Source: Colwellia sp. (GTDB taxonomy: Bacteria; Pseudomonadota; Gammaproteobacteria; Enterobacterales; Alteromonadaceae). From it: a stretch of 64,000 bases of DNA. Below the pieces are notes generated by a model. It had not been told where the DNA came from. It saw only the letters and a list, made by a program, of their open reading frames with translations, and did not search any database. Of this stretch, positions 29,989 to 39,058 are shown in pieces (positions within the stretch are counted from its first letter, which is position 1; each line of letters begins with the position of its first letter). The translations under genes and the position numbers were made by a program. The stretch is taken from contig NVWU01000016.1 of the NCBI GenBank assembly GCA_002733765.1, positions 40,592-104,591 of the forward strand, in the 5' to 3' direction.

Positions 29989-30909
29989 TTATTCAGGTAA
30001 AAGTTCTTCTGGTGTTTTTACACTTGGACCCAGAATTGGTCCAACAATTTCATGTCCCCAAGTACTCATTTTTTCAGGATTAAGTTCATAAGGATCACCT
30101 TGCCATGGTTCTAATTCTGCAATAGTTTCAAAGGCAAAACCTGATGGATTAAAGTGGTAAAAAGACATATGTGGATCTTGGGTATGTTGACCTAAAGTCA
30201 TCATTAGCGGTAGTTCATGCTGTTTAACAATATCAAACGTTTCGCCAACGTCACGCACGGCGTCAACAAAAAGACCCACATGCTGAACACCCATTCGACC
30301 AGGAGCAAAGCCATAGGCAATGTCATGACTGGTTTGCGTGTTTAATTTAGAGCGGAAGAAGCCGGTTTTTCCTTTACCAGCCCCCCATCCATACCAATTG
30401 AAGCCCATTATTTCTAATAGAAAATGCTCAAGTTCTGGACCAAACTCGGGAGTGATCAGGACGACATGACCAACTCCTCTGTCATCACAAATAAAACCAC
30501 CATGAGGGCGTCCTGCAATGAATGAACGCGGTGTCCATTTTTGCGCATAAAAGAGTTCATGCTGGTAACCCGCAGGATCAAGAAAACGAATCAGTTCTTT
30601 TACACCGCGCTGTTCGCAGAGAGCCTCATCGCCAACTGTGATTTCTATATCATATTGTTTAAAGCGTTCACAAGCGGCAATAAAGTCGACGCGATTACGC
30701 GCTTCCCAGCCAATATAAGCAATACGATCGATTTTTCCAGGATGAATGGTAATTCGGTTGCGGCGGTCGTCCAATTTGAAATATATTGATTCTGGGTCAG
30801 TTTCGGGAGAGTCGGCAATCTGAAACCCCATAATTTCTGGACCGTATGAACGCCATTCATCTAGTTTAGTAGTTTCAAAACCGAGGTAGCCTATGCCTAT
30901 AATATTCAC
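29989..30909 (-). CDS. VOC-family extradiol ring-cleavage dioxygenase (BphC/type I-like)
   Basis: IGYLGFETTKLDEWRSYGPEIMGF, GVGHVVLITPEFGPELEHFLLEIMGF, MGVQHVGLFVDAV, GFAFETIAE. Confidence 0.88.
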   Translation of the reverse strand: MNIIGIGYLGFETTKLDEWRSYGPEIMGFQIADSPETDPESIYFKLDDRRNRITIHPGKIDRIAYIGWEARNRVDFIAACERFKQYDIEITVGDEALCEQRGVKELIRFLDPAGYQHELFYAQKWTPRSFIAGRPHGGFICDDRGVGHVVLITPEFGPELEHFLLEIMGFNWYGWGAGKGKTGFFRSKLNTQTSHDIAYGFAPGRMGVQHVGLFVDAVRDVGETFDIVKQHELPLMMTLGQHTQDPHMSFYHFNPSGFAFETIAELEPWQGDPYELNPEKMSTWGHEIVGPILGPSVKTPEELLPE

Positions 30910-30989
30910 GCGTTATCTCCTGTATATTCTAAAATACGTTGTAAACCGATAAATTCATATCAGTCAATTCTGTTTATTAAATTAACTTG

Positions 30990-31745
30990 TTAGGTTGCTA
31001 ACATGCCGCCATCAATGAGTATGTCTGACCCGGTGATAAAAGCACCGTTCTCTGATGCCACAAACAATGCCATAGCAGCTATTTCCTCCGGTTCACCCGG
31101 ACGATTAAGTAGTACTTTTTCTAAAATTGCTTTACGCATAATCGGGTCTTCAATAAACGCCGCAGTACCAGGTGTTTTTATAAAACCAGGGCTAATGCTA
31201 ACAGCACGGATACCTGAGATGGCACCTTCAACGGCGAGTTGACGAGTGAAGGAAACAATTGCACCTTTAGTGGCACAGTGAGCTGAAATTCCGGCTTTGC
31301 GGGAACCTCCCCAAGCTGCTGTTGAAGCAATATTGATAATTACACCACCATTTACGCTGAGGTATTGCCACGCAAAACGGGTTGTATAAAAAACCTGATC
31401 AAGCTCATTGCGAATAGTATAGTGCCAGTCTTCAACTGAGAATTCGCCGATAGGTCCAAACTTGGCTGCAGAGGCATTATTATACAAAATATCAATGCGA
31501 CCATGTTCCTTTACTGCAGTATTTACCCACGTTTCGACCTCAGTTGGATTACCTAGGTCAACGACTGTCGTTCCATACAGCGTCAGTCCTTCCTTTGCCA
31601 AAAGGTCGATCGAACATTGCTGTTCATCACTGTTAATATCACAACCTACTACGATGGCTCCGGCTCTTGCAAACATCAATGCGGCGGCTCTTCCCTGACC
31701 ACCACCTGTTCCTGTTATTAACGCGATTTTTCCTGCAAGTTGCAT
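30990..31745 (-). CDS. Short-chain dehydrogenase/reductase
   Basis: IALITGTGGGQGRAAALMFARAGA, NNASAA, CATKGAIVS; internal Met (MQLAGK) preferred over ORF start 31772. Confidence 0.9.
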   Translation of the reverse strand: MQLAGKIALITGTGGGQGRAAALMFARAGAIVVGCDINSDEQQCSIDLLAKEGLTLYGTTVVDLGNPTEVETWVNTAVKEHGRIDILYNNASAAKFGPIGEFSVEDWHYTIRNELDQVFYTTRFAWQYLSVNGGVIINIASTAAWGGSRKAGISAHCATKGAIVSFTRQLAVEGAISGIRAVSISPGFIKTPGTAAFIEDPIMRKAILEKVLLNRPGEPEEIAAMALFVASENGAFITGSDILIDGGMLAT

Positions 31746-31841
31746 GATATTAAGCTCCAGGTTGTTTAACATATATTTTTGTTGTGTTTAATAACACCTA
31801 AAATACTTGTCTTTTGCTTTTTAGAAAAGTAATACAAATAT

Positions 31842-32063
31842 TTACTCTACAATCACAATAACTTCAGCAGGGCAGGCTTCAGCCCCCTCAGTTGCCGCTT
31901 CAAGTAGCTCGTCGGAAATTTGATCTGATTCAAGATAGATAATGCCATCACTATCTAGCTTGTAGACTTCTGGGCATAAAGCCGCGCATAATCCATAGCC
32001 ACAGCATTTAGTGCTGTCAACTTCTACGCGATGTGTTTTAGATGGTGATATTTCGCTGGACAT
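31842..32063 (-). CDS. 3Fe-4S/4Fe-4S-type ferredoxin
   Basis: 73 aa; VEVDSTKCCGYGLCAALCPEVYKLDSDGI...EACPAEVI. Confidence 0.9.
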   Translation of the reverse strand: MSSEISPSKTHRVEVDSTKCCGYGLCAALCPEVYKLDSDGIIYLESDQISDELLEAATEGAEACPAEVIVIVE

Positions 32064-32175
32064 AATTGAGAATCCTTCATTTGGTTATTTTAAGTATTAG
32101 TTTTTACCTTTTTAATTATGCACAGTTTTTTAAAAACTGTCACTTTTTAATTTACACTATTTTTTTCTATATAAT

Positions 32176-32991
32176 TTATTGAGAAAAAAATAGGTCAGAA
32201 AGTTTTTGGGCAAGTTTATTAAGCTCAAGGCCTATGAAGGCATAATGCTTTTCTGAATAGGAGCCACGAAACGTTACCGCTGAGACACTAAGGATCATTT
32301 TGTCCTCTGAATCAAGAACCGGTGCGGCAACTGAAGTTATACCTTGCGAAAAATAACCATCGTCGATCGCCCAGCCTCGTGCACAGATTTGTTGTATTTC
32401 CTGTTTATACTGCGTAAAATTGAGCTTCCTTGCCCAGCGTATTTTTTCAAAAGCACTGCGCAGTTCTGTTTCTTCAGTTTGATCGTAATAGGAAAATAAA
32501 CGGCCGCTGGCTCCCATTAAATGTGGCAAGCGTTGTCCAGCAGCCATATCAATACGAATGGCGCCAGGATTACTTTCAGTGCAGATTAATATAATTCTAT
32601 CGTTGCCTAGTTTTTTCCATATGGTGATAGTTACATTTAACGTTGCAGCCGCTTTTTGCAGCATAGGACGCGCGGCCTCCATGCTACTAAATGTGCTTTT
32701 AGGAACTAGATATTGCAGTAATAATTCTAGCTCGCTACCAACTTGGTAAGTCTTTGACTCAGAATCAAACGAAAGAAAACCGTCCAACGTCATTGTACGA
32801 AGAATGTTAAAGCAGGTACTTGGGTTTATTTCCAATACTCGGCTAATGTAGCTTGCACGCATGGGGGTTTTATTTTCGGCTAACATTCGCACGATTCTAA
32901 AGCAATAGACAACCGGTTTGACAATAACGATGCCTTTGTCTGCTGCAGCAAGTGCAGCAGATGCTTGAATGTTCATATTACCTGAAGTCAT
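32176..32991 (-). CDS. IclR family transcriptional regulator
   Basis: N-terminal wHTH MLAENKTPMRASYISRVLEINPSTCFNILRTMTLDGFLSFD; effector domain follows. Confidence 0.9.
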   Translation of the reverse strand: MTSGNMNIQASAALAAADKGIVIVKPVVYCFRIVRMLAENKTPMRASYISRVLEINPSTCFNILRTMTLDGFLSFDSESKTYQVGSELELLLQYLVPKSTFSSMEAARPMLQKAAATLNVTITIWKKLGNDRIILICTESNPGAIRIDMAAGQRLPHLMGASGRLFSYYDQTEETELRSAFEKIRWARKLNFTQYKQEIQQICARGWAIDDGYFSQGITSVAAPVLDSEDKMILSVSAVTFRGSYSEKHYAFIGLELNKLAQKLSDLFFSQ

Positions 32992-33090
32992 ATTTACCTA
33001 CTGATGGTGGTGTATTAACGGGTGCGCGTTTGTCACTGATGTAAATGCATGGTGTACAAATTCTGGAACAATTGCGAGCTAGTTATCGCT

Positions 33091-33114
33091 TTTTAAGGTG
33101 ATATTACCTTAAAA
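33091..33114. promoter_or_regulatory. Palindromic operator candidate upstream of the IclR gene
   Basis: TTTTAAGGT-GATATT-ACCTTAAAA, 9-bp perfect arms, 100 bp upstream of the IclR start codon. Confidence 0.5.
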
Positions 33115-33120
33115 TTAAAG

Positions 33121-33149
33121 GACCCTGTAACAGATTTTGTTACAGGGTC
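33121..33149 (-). terminator. Terminator of the thiolase-like/DUF35 operon
   Basis: GACCCTGTAACA-GATTT-TGTTACAGGGTC perfect 12-bp stem; T-rich tail on minus strand. Confidence 0.75.
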
Positions 33150-33205
33150 AATTAAAGACACACAATAATTTGATTCAATGGTGCTTACACAATTTATTAT
33201 TGTTC

Positions 33206-34405
33206 TTAAATATCCCTGCTTAGTAACAGGCAGCCCGCTAAAGGTCCACCTCCGGCTGCAGCGATCGATACTTGATGATCTTTTACCTGGCGAGCGCCGG
33301 CTCGGCCCCATAATTGAGTGCAAGCTTCATGTACATACCCCAGACCATGAGTACGCCCCGCTGATAATTGCCCTCCATTTGTATTAATAGGAATAATGCC
33401 ATCGCGGGCAATACGCTGTCCTCCTTCAATAAATGCCCCACCTTCACCTAAACTACAAAAACCTAGCGACTCCATCCAAATTAGTGTCAGAATCGAAAAG
33501 CCATCATAGAGTTGAGCTGTACCGACATCTGAAGGTTTAAGGTCAGTACCTTGCCACATCATATTTGCAGCATCAATAGTTGCCATACCTGTTAAGTTTA
33601 TTTGATCCCAAGACCAAGATTGATGCAATGCGGCTCCCATAGACTCTATGTGAATGGGTTTATTAGGCATATCTTTAGCGATGTCTGCACGGGAAAGGAT
33701 TATGACCGTAGATGCATCGCAGTGAACGTCACAATCCAAAAGGCGTAAAGGCGTTGAAATATAGCGGGAAGCTAAATAATCGTCCAATGTCATTGGTTTA
33801 TTGTTGAAAACTGCATTTGGGTTCAATTGTGCGTTATTGCGACATGTAACCGGAATTTGTCCAAGTTGTTCGCTAGTGGTACCAAATTCGTGAAAGTGGC
33901 GTTGGGCATACATTGCCATTAAATTAATACCAGACAAAACATTAAAAGGGGTATACCACTGCCAAGAGAAGCTACTATCCCGACCAACGGTTTTATTGGT
34001 GAGTGCGCTGGATGTTTTATCTGTTTGCCGCTTAGATGCCTCGGTAATGGTTCTAAAAACAAGTACGTGTTTACATAAACCAGAGTCGATGGCCATTGCG
34101 CCATTAATAATTCCTGCTAGTGGTCCTGGGCCTTCGTAACCACCTCCATACCAGTTTACTTTAAGCCCTAAAGCAGAGATAAGTGCACTTGGGCCAACGG
34201 GTGAAAAGGCGTCACCATTATTATTATCGCCAGGCCAACATGCTATTCCATCGATATCGTCACGGCTTAGGCCAGCGTCATTAAGTGCTTGCTTACAAGC
34301 ATCGATGGTAAGCTGCATTGCTGTTTTAGCTGAAGGCCGTCCAACTTCAGACTGGCCTACACCCGTGATCGCGACAGATTTAGCTGCATTTTTTTTATTA
34401 AACAT
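33206..34405 (-). CDS. Thiolase-superfamily lipid-transfer/SCP-x-like protein (possible retro-aldolase)
   Basis: AITGVGQSEVGRPSAKTAMQLTIDACKQALNDAGLSRDDIDGIACWPG; C-terminal NTNGGQLSAGRTHGLGYVHEA, GGGPLAGCLLL. Confidence 0.85.
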   Translation of the reverse strand: MFNKKNAAKSVAITGVGQSEVGRPSAKTAMQLTIDACKQALNDAGLSRDDIDGIACWPGDNNNGDAFSPVGPSALISALGLKVNWYGGGYEGPGPLAGIINGAMAIDSGLCKHVLVFRTITEASKRQTDKTSSALTNKTVGRDSSFSWQWYTPFNVLSGINLMAMYAQRHFHEFGTTSEQLGQIPVTCRNNAQLNPNAVFNNKPMTLDDYLASRYISTPLRLLDCDVHCDASTVIILSRADIAKDMPNKPIHIESMGAALHQSWSWDQINLTGMATIDAANMMWQGTDLKPSDVGTAQLYDGFSILTLIWMESLGFCSLGEGGAFIEGGQRIARDGIIPINTNGGQLSAGRTHGLGYVHEACTQLWGRAGARQVKDHQVSIAAAGGGPLAGCLLLSRDI

Positions 34406-34407
34406 GG

Positions 34408-34806
34408 TTATGCTTCTTTTTTGAATAGCGGGAGCCAGATATCATCAATTTCTTCGAAAATAACGCTAACGGGCATACCAATAAAAACTTCATCTGGGTT
34501 GATTTCAACAATGTTGCTGACAAAGCGGAGTCCTTTTTGATCTGTAAGTTCAATAATGGCAACAATGTAGGGAACTTCTAGATCGGGCTGCCACTTTTGA
34601 TGGTTGATAGTAAAACTTGCAACCGTGCCTTTGCCTGATGTTTTTTTAGGCATTACATCTTCGCTCAGGCAGTGAAAGCAAACGGGGGCTGGAGGATGAA
34701 AATATTGCTGACAACTAGCACAATGATGAATCATTAAATTGTTGAATGCTCCTTGTTGCCAAAATGTTGCATTGTCCTTATTAAGCAAGGGTAACTTTCT
34801 TATCAT
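34408..34806 (-). CDS. Zn-ribbon/OB-fold protein (DUF35)
   Basis: HHCASCQQYFHPPAPVCFHCLSEDV; immediately upstream of the thiolase-like gene. Confidence 0.88.
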   Translation of the reverse strand: MIRKLPLLNKDNATFWQQGAFNNLMIHHCASCQQYFHPPAPVCFHCLSEDVMPKKTSGKGTVASFTINHQKWQPDLEVPYIVAIIELTDQKGLRFVSNIVEINPDEVFIGMPVSVIFEEIDDIWLPLFKKEA

Positions 34807-34877
34807 GGCTGAACCTTTTACCTTGGGTCAAATACTAATAGGTAATACTTTAGCATAAAAACATTGACATAAAACAG

Positions 34878-34931
34878 TAAAGTGTTTAATATTTTTAATG
34901 TTTACAGAAATCGATAAAGTGTTTAATATTT
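34878..34931. promoter_or_regulatory. 17-bp direct repeat in divergent promoter region
   Basis: TAAAGTGTTTAATATTT at 34878-34894 and 34915-34931, spaced 37 bp. Confidence 0.6.
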
Positions 34932-35018
34932 GTTAGGTATTTTATTTTACGTCAATACAAAAATAAAACGCAGTATGACCTTAAAGTAACATTAAATGTA
35001 TAAATATAGGAGTTGGTG

Positions 35019-35723
35019 ATGTCTGAATTCAGGCTAAAAGGTAAGCATTATGTAGTAACTGGAGCCCTCGGTTCATTGGGTTATTCATTATCACTTAGGC
35101 TCGTCGATGCTGGTGCAAGGGTTACGATGGTGGATCTTGCTGAAAGTATCGAAGGCCGTGAGCCCCCAAAAGGCAGTTTATTATTGGGCGGGGTAGACTT
35201 GACTAATGAAGAGGCTGTTGAAAAAACATTTAAAGTTTCAAAAGCAAAACTTGGAACAATAGATGGTTTGATAAATATAGCTGGTGGTTTTTCATGGGAG
35301 CCGATTAAAGGTGGTACTTTAGCCACTTGGGATCGTATGTATCAAATGAATTTACGCAGTGCTGTTGTAGCTTGTTCAGTAGTACTACCCTATCTATCAA
35401 AAAGTAATAATGGCGCTATTGTAAACATTGGCGCGGCGGCGGCACAAAAAGCGGCTTTAGGTATGGGGGCTTATACAGCATCGAAATCAGGTGTTGCCCG
35501 TTTGACTGAATCACTAGCGGAAGAACTAAAACTTGAAAAGGTAAGAGTTAATGCTGTGTTACCCAGTATTATCGATACCGCTGCAAATCGGGTTAATATG
35601 CCAGATGAGGACTTTTCACGGTGGGTCAAAGTAGAAGAGTTATGTGCGGTGATTGAATTTTTACTTTCTGATGCGGCATCTGCCGTAACTGGCGCATGTG
35701 TGCCTGTGATAGGGAAAGTTTAA
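35019..35723 (+). CDS. Short-chain dehydrogenase/reductase
   Basis: MSEFRLKGKHYVVTGALGSLGYSLSLRLVDAGA; INIAGG; YTASKSGV; RBS AGGAGTTGG upstream. Confidence 0.88.
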   Translation: MSEFRLKGKHYVVTGALGSLGYSLSLRLVDAGARVTMVDLAESIEGREPPKGSLLLGGVDLTNEEAVEKTFKVSKAKLGTIDGLINIAGGFSWEPIKGGTLATWDRMYQMNLRSAVVACSVVLPYLSKSNNGAIVNIGAAAAQKAALGMGAYTASKSGVARLTESLAEELKLEKVRVNAVLPSIIDTAANRVNMPDEDFSRWVKVEELCAVIEFLLSDAASAVTGACVPVIGKV

Positions 35724-35800
35724 CGGTTTATATTAATGTGTACGATAAACACCAAGTCATTATAAATAACATTAAATTTGAAAAATAAAAATGAGCAGGG

Positions 35801-36805
35801 GTGATAATAATGAGACTGGTAACGTATCGGGATCACAATGGTAATCAGCGCGCAGGCGCATTTATCGAAGGTGATCAATTAATTGTTGATTTGGCCATCG
35901 CGTATAACAGTCAGCATAATCAGTCCCATTCAGCTTTTAATAGTATTCTTGCTTTAGTCGAAGCGGGTAATAGTGCATGGGATATGGCTAAATTATTGAT
36001 TAAAAAGGCACCTGTTGAGGCTGTGATTCAACGTTCGGTAGTTAAAGTGTTAGCGCCAATTCAACCACCTCCCCAAATGCGTGATTGTTCATGTTTTGAA
36101 TTACATATTCAGCAGTGTTTTGCCGCTTCACGAAAAGCTCGAGTAGCCAAGGAACCTGATCCAGAAACAGCCCTTAAATTACTTGATACGAGTATTGATG
36201 ACAATATGCTCAAAACCTTTCGGCGCCAACCTATATATTATAAATGTAATCGATTTGCGGTGGTTGGTCCGGATGAAGATGTTGTATGGCCTGCTTACAG
36301 TAAATTGTTGGATTTTGAGCTAGAGCTTGCCTGTTATATTGGTAAAAAAGTACGCGATCTTTCTCGTGAAAAGGCTAAAGATGCCATTTTTGGTTTCACC
36401 ATTTTTAACGATATTAGCGCCCGAGACACACAAGCACGTGAGATGCCAGGTTATCTTGGTCCAGCCAAAAGTAAAGATTTCGATACCGGTAACGTGATGG
36501 GACCATGTCTCGTTACCGCAGATGAAATTGAAGACCCCTATGATTTGAAAATGACAGCCCGTGTAAACGGTGTGGAATGGGGTAGCGGAACAACACGAGA
36601 TATGTTCTGGAAATTTGAAGATGTGATTGCACATATCTCTCAAGGTGAAACTCTTTATCCTGGCGAAGTGTTGGGTTCAGGTACAGTAGGGAATGGCTGC
36701 GGGTTAGAGCAGTCACGCTTCTTGAAGCCCGGTGATCATATCGAACTGGAAATTGAACAAATAGGAAAATTGGTTTCACGGATTGTTAAACCGGAAATTA
36801 AATGA
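35801..36805 (+). CDS. Fumarylacetoacetate hydrolase (FAH) family protein
   Basis: FELELACYIGKKVRDLSREKAKDAIFGFTIFNDISARDTQ; KSKDFDTGNVMGPCLVT; actual start may be 35810. Confidence 0.9.
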   Translation: MIIMRLVTYRDHNGNQRAGAFIEGDQLIVDLAIAYNSQHNQSHSAFNSILALVEAGNSAWDMAKLLIKKAPVEAVIQRSVVKVLAPIQPPPQMRDCSCFELHIQQCFAASRKARVAKEPDPETALKLLDTSIDDNMLKTFRRQPIYYKCNRFAVVGPDEDVVWPAYSKLLDFELELACYIGKKVRDLSREKAKDAIFGFTIFNDISARDTQAREMPGYLGPAKSKDFDTGNVMGPCLVTADEIEDPYDLKMTARVNGVEWGSGTTRDMFWKFEDVIAHISQGETLYPGEVLGSGTVGNGCGLEQSRFLKPGDHIELEIEQIGKLVSRIVKPEIK

Positions 36806-36988
36806 GGCTCTATATTAGGGGCAGGTTGATGCTAAAAGCAGTGTTTTTAGTATTTACTGGTGTTGAGTAGAGATAGAAAAAGTTGTCATATAAAAATGAA
36901 AAATTAGATTATAACTGAATATATAAAGCAGTACTTAATAACACAACATAAAACCATAATACCCTACATAAAAAAAAAGGAGTACGTA

Positions 36989-38374
36989 ATGTCTAGAAAC
37001 AAAAACGAACTAGCCGATGGGACGAATATTGCCGATCTGGTTAGGATTGATACTCGGGAAGTGCAAATGCGTACCCTAGAGGATCGCGAAATTTATGAGT
37101 TGGAACAAGAGCGCTTGTTTGGTAAAACCTGGCTCATGTTGGGTCATGAAAGCGAAATACCAAACTCTAATGATTTTGTGCTTCGTTATATGGGTGACGA
37201 CTCGGTTATAGTTACCCGAACTAAAGATGGTGAAGTTCACGTAAGCCTAAATGTATGTCCACACCGTGGCATGAAAATATGCACAACAGAAGCCGGTAAC
37301 TCGCCGGTACATACTTGTATTTATCATGGCTGGGCATTTCGTTCTAATGGCGACTTTTTAGGGTCTCCGATTGAAAAAGAATGCATGCATGGCAAAATTA
37401 TGGAGAAAGAAGAACTTGGTTTACGAAAAGCTAGAGTGACGCTTTACGGCGGTCTTATTTTTGCTACTTGGAATCTTGAAGGTGAGTCATTTGATGAGTT
37501 TTTGGGTGATGCAAAGTGGTATTACGATCTGATGTTTTGCCGCAGTGATGCTGGTATGGAAGTGGCAGGGCCACCGCAGCGCTTTATTGTAAGAGCTAAC
37601 TGGAAAACAGCAGGTGAGCAGTCTGCTGCAGATGGTTTTCACACGCTTATGCTACATCGTTGGTTAGGTGAAGTGGGCAATTACAAAAAAGAAGGTGCGG
37701 GCAGTGACTTAGCTGAAGAGATGTACGGTGCTGAAGTGAGTTCACCGCACGGTCATGCTCTGCGTTGTATTGATTTAGCTCGTAAAATACGTCGTCTAAC
37801 GGGTAAAGAGCCATCTGAACTGAGTTTAGAGGAAAAGCTACGAATTTTACCACCACCAGGTATGACAGCCGAAACGGTAGATCAGTTAAAAAACAACCTG
37901 ACTGATGACCAAATGGAAGTGCTTGCGTGGATGCCGCCACAGGTAGGCGGTATGTTTCCAAATATTGTTTTTGCGTTTATTTATATCCCTCAGCCAGACG
38001 GTACGGTGATTGGGTCGATGGCGCTGCACACCTATGTTCCAAAGGGCCCAGATAAACTTGAGTTTATGAATTGGGTACTGGTAGAAAAAGATACGCCACC
38101 TGAGTTAAAAGAACAAATGGTGAAGCAAACCCTTAACTTGCTAGGTACCTCTGGCATGGTGGAACAGGACGATTCAGATACTTGGCCACAGATGACCATA
38201 TCTGCTAAAGGTCCTCAGGGTAGTAAAAGCACGATGAAATATCAGGCAATTTATGAAACAAGCAAGCCTAAAGGTTGGCCTGGACCGGGTATTGTAAACG
38301 AAGGTTTCACTAAAGATGATACACAGTGGCATTGGTGGCTTTACTGGTTGGAATTGATGACCGCTGAAAAATAA
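36989..38374 (+). CDS. Aromatic ring-hydroxylating dioxygenase, alpha subunit
   Basis: Rieske CPHRGMKICTTEAGNSPVHTCIYHGW and iron site DGFHTLMLH. Confidence 0.95.
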   Translation: MSRNKNELADGTNIADLVRIDTREVQMRTLEDREIYELEQERLFGKTWLMLGHESEIPNSNDFVLRYMGDDSVIVTRTKDGEVHVSLNVCPHRGMKICTTEAGNSPVHTCIYHGWAFRSNGDFLGSPIEKECMHGKIMEKEELGLRKARVTLYGGLIFATWNLEGESFDEFLGDAKWYYDLMFCRSDAGMEVAGPPQRFIVRANWKTAGEQSAADGFHTLMLHRWLGEVGNYKKEGAGSDLAEEMYGAEVSSPHGHALRCIDLARKIRRLTGKEPSELSLEEKLRILPPPGMTAETVDQLKNNLTDDQMEVLAWMPPQVGGMFPNIVFAFIYIPQPDGTVIGSMALHTYVPKGPDKLEFMNWVLVEKDTPPELKEQMVKQTLNLLGTSGMVEQDDSDTWPQMTISAKGPQGSKSTMKYQAIYETSKPKGWPGPGIVNEGFTKDDTQWHWWLYWLELMTAEK

Positions 38375-38414
38375 AGTTAATCGCTTTCATATTAATAAAT
38401 TTTAGGAGTTTAAA

Positions 38415-38972
38415 ATGACTCATGATGTAGAACAAAGCGTAATGGATGCAATGAGAGCCCCTGTGGCCATCGGTTCAGAGCGTTATAATACTATTTTGAC
38501 CTTTCTCTATCACGAAGCCAGTTTACTGGATAACCTGAAAATATCAGAATGGGGTAATATCCTCGCGACTGATCTGTTGTACAACATTCCAATTAGGCAT
38601 ACGCGTTCGTCTCGAGATAACGCTATGTCGGTTGTGCGTACTTGTCAACATATGCTTGATGACTATCGCTCGATGCTTGGCCGTATTATGCGTTTGGAGG
38701 GCAACAGTGCTTGGGCTGAAGATCCTCCATCACGTGTTCGTCGCTTTATTACTAATGTACTTGTCTATGAAACAGATAAAGCTGATGAGTTTCTGGTGGT
38801 CAGTAATATGTTAGTCACACGTAACCGTTTTGATGACGATCAGTATGATCTTATTAGCGGTGTGCGCACTGATATTTTACGGCTTGATGAAGCGAGTTAT
38901 AAGTTGGCTCGACGTGAAATTATTCTTGATCAGGCTGTCTTAGGTACTCCTAACTTGGGTATTTTCCTCTAA
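38415..38972 (+). CDS. Aromatic ring-hydroxylating dioxygenase, beta subunit
   Basis: 185 aa SnoaL-like fold; FLYHEASLLDNLKISEW, RVRRFITNVLV; directly after alpha subunit. Confidence 0.92.
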   Translation: MTHDVEQSVMDAMRAPVAIGSERYNTILTFLYHEASLLDNLKISEWGNILATDLLYNIPIRHTRSSRDNAMSVVRTCQHMLDDYRSMLGRIMRLEGNSAWAEDPPSRVRRFITNVLVYETDKADEFLVVSNMLVTRNRFDDDQYDLISGVRTDILRLDEASYKLARREIILDQAVLGTPNLGIFL

Positions 38973-39058
38973 ACAGGTAATCATTTGTTATAAAACCACT
39001 GGTTAGAGCTTAATAGCTAAAGCGGGTGGTTATGATTCTGAGCATCGTCTAAGATTTT

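Noticed and set aside
34878-34931. CRISPR-like repeat
   Set aside because: Only two short copies, no regular spacer array and no cas genes in the window.
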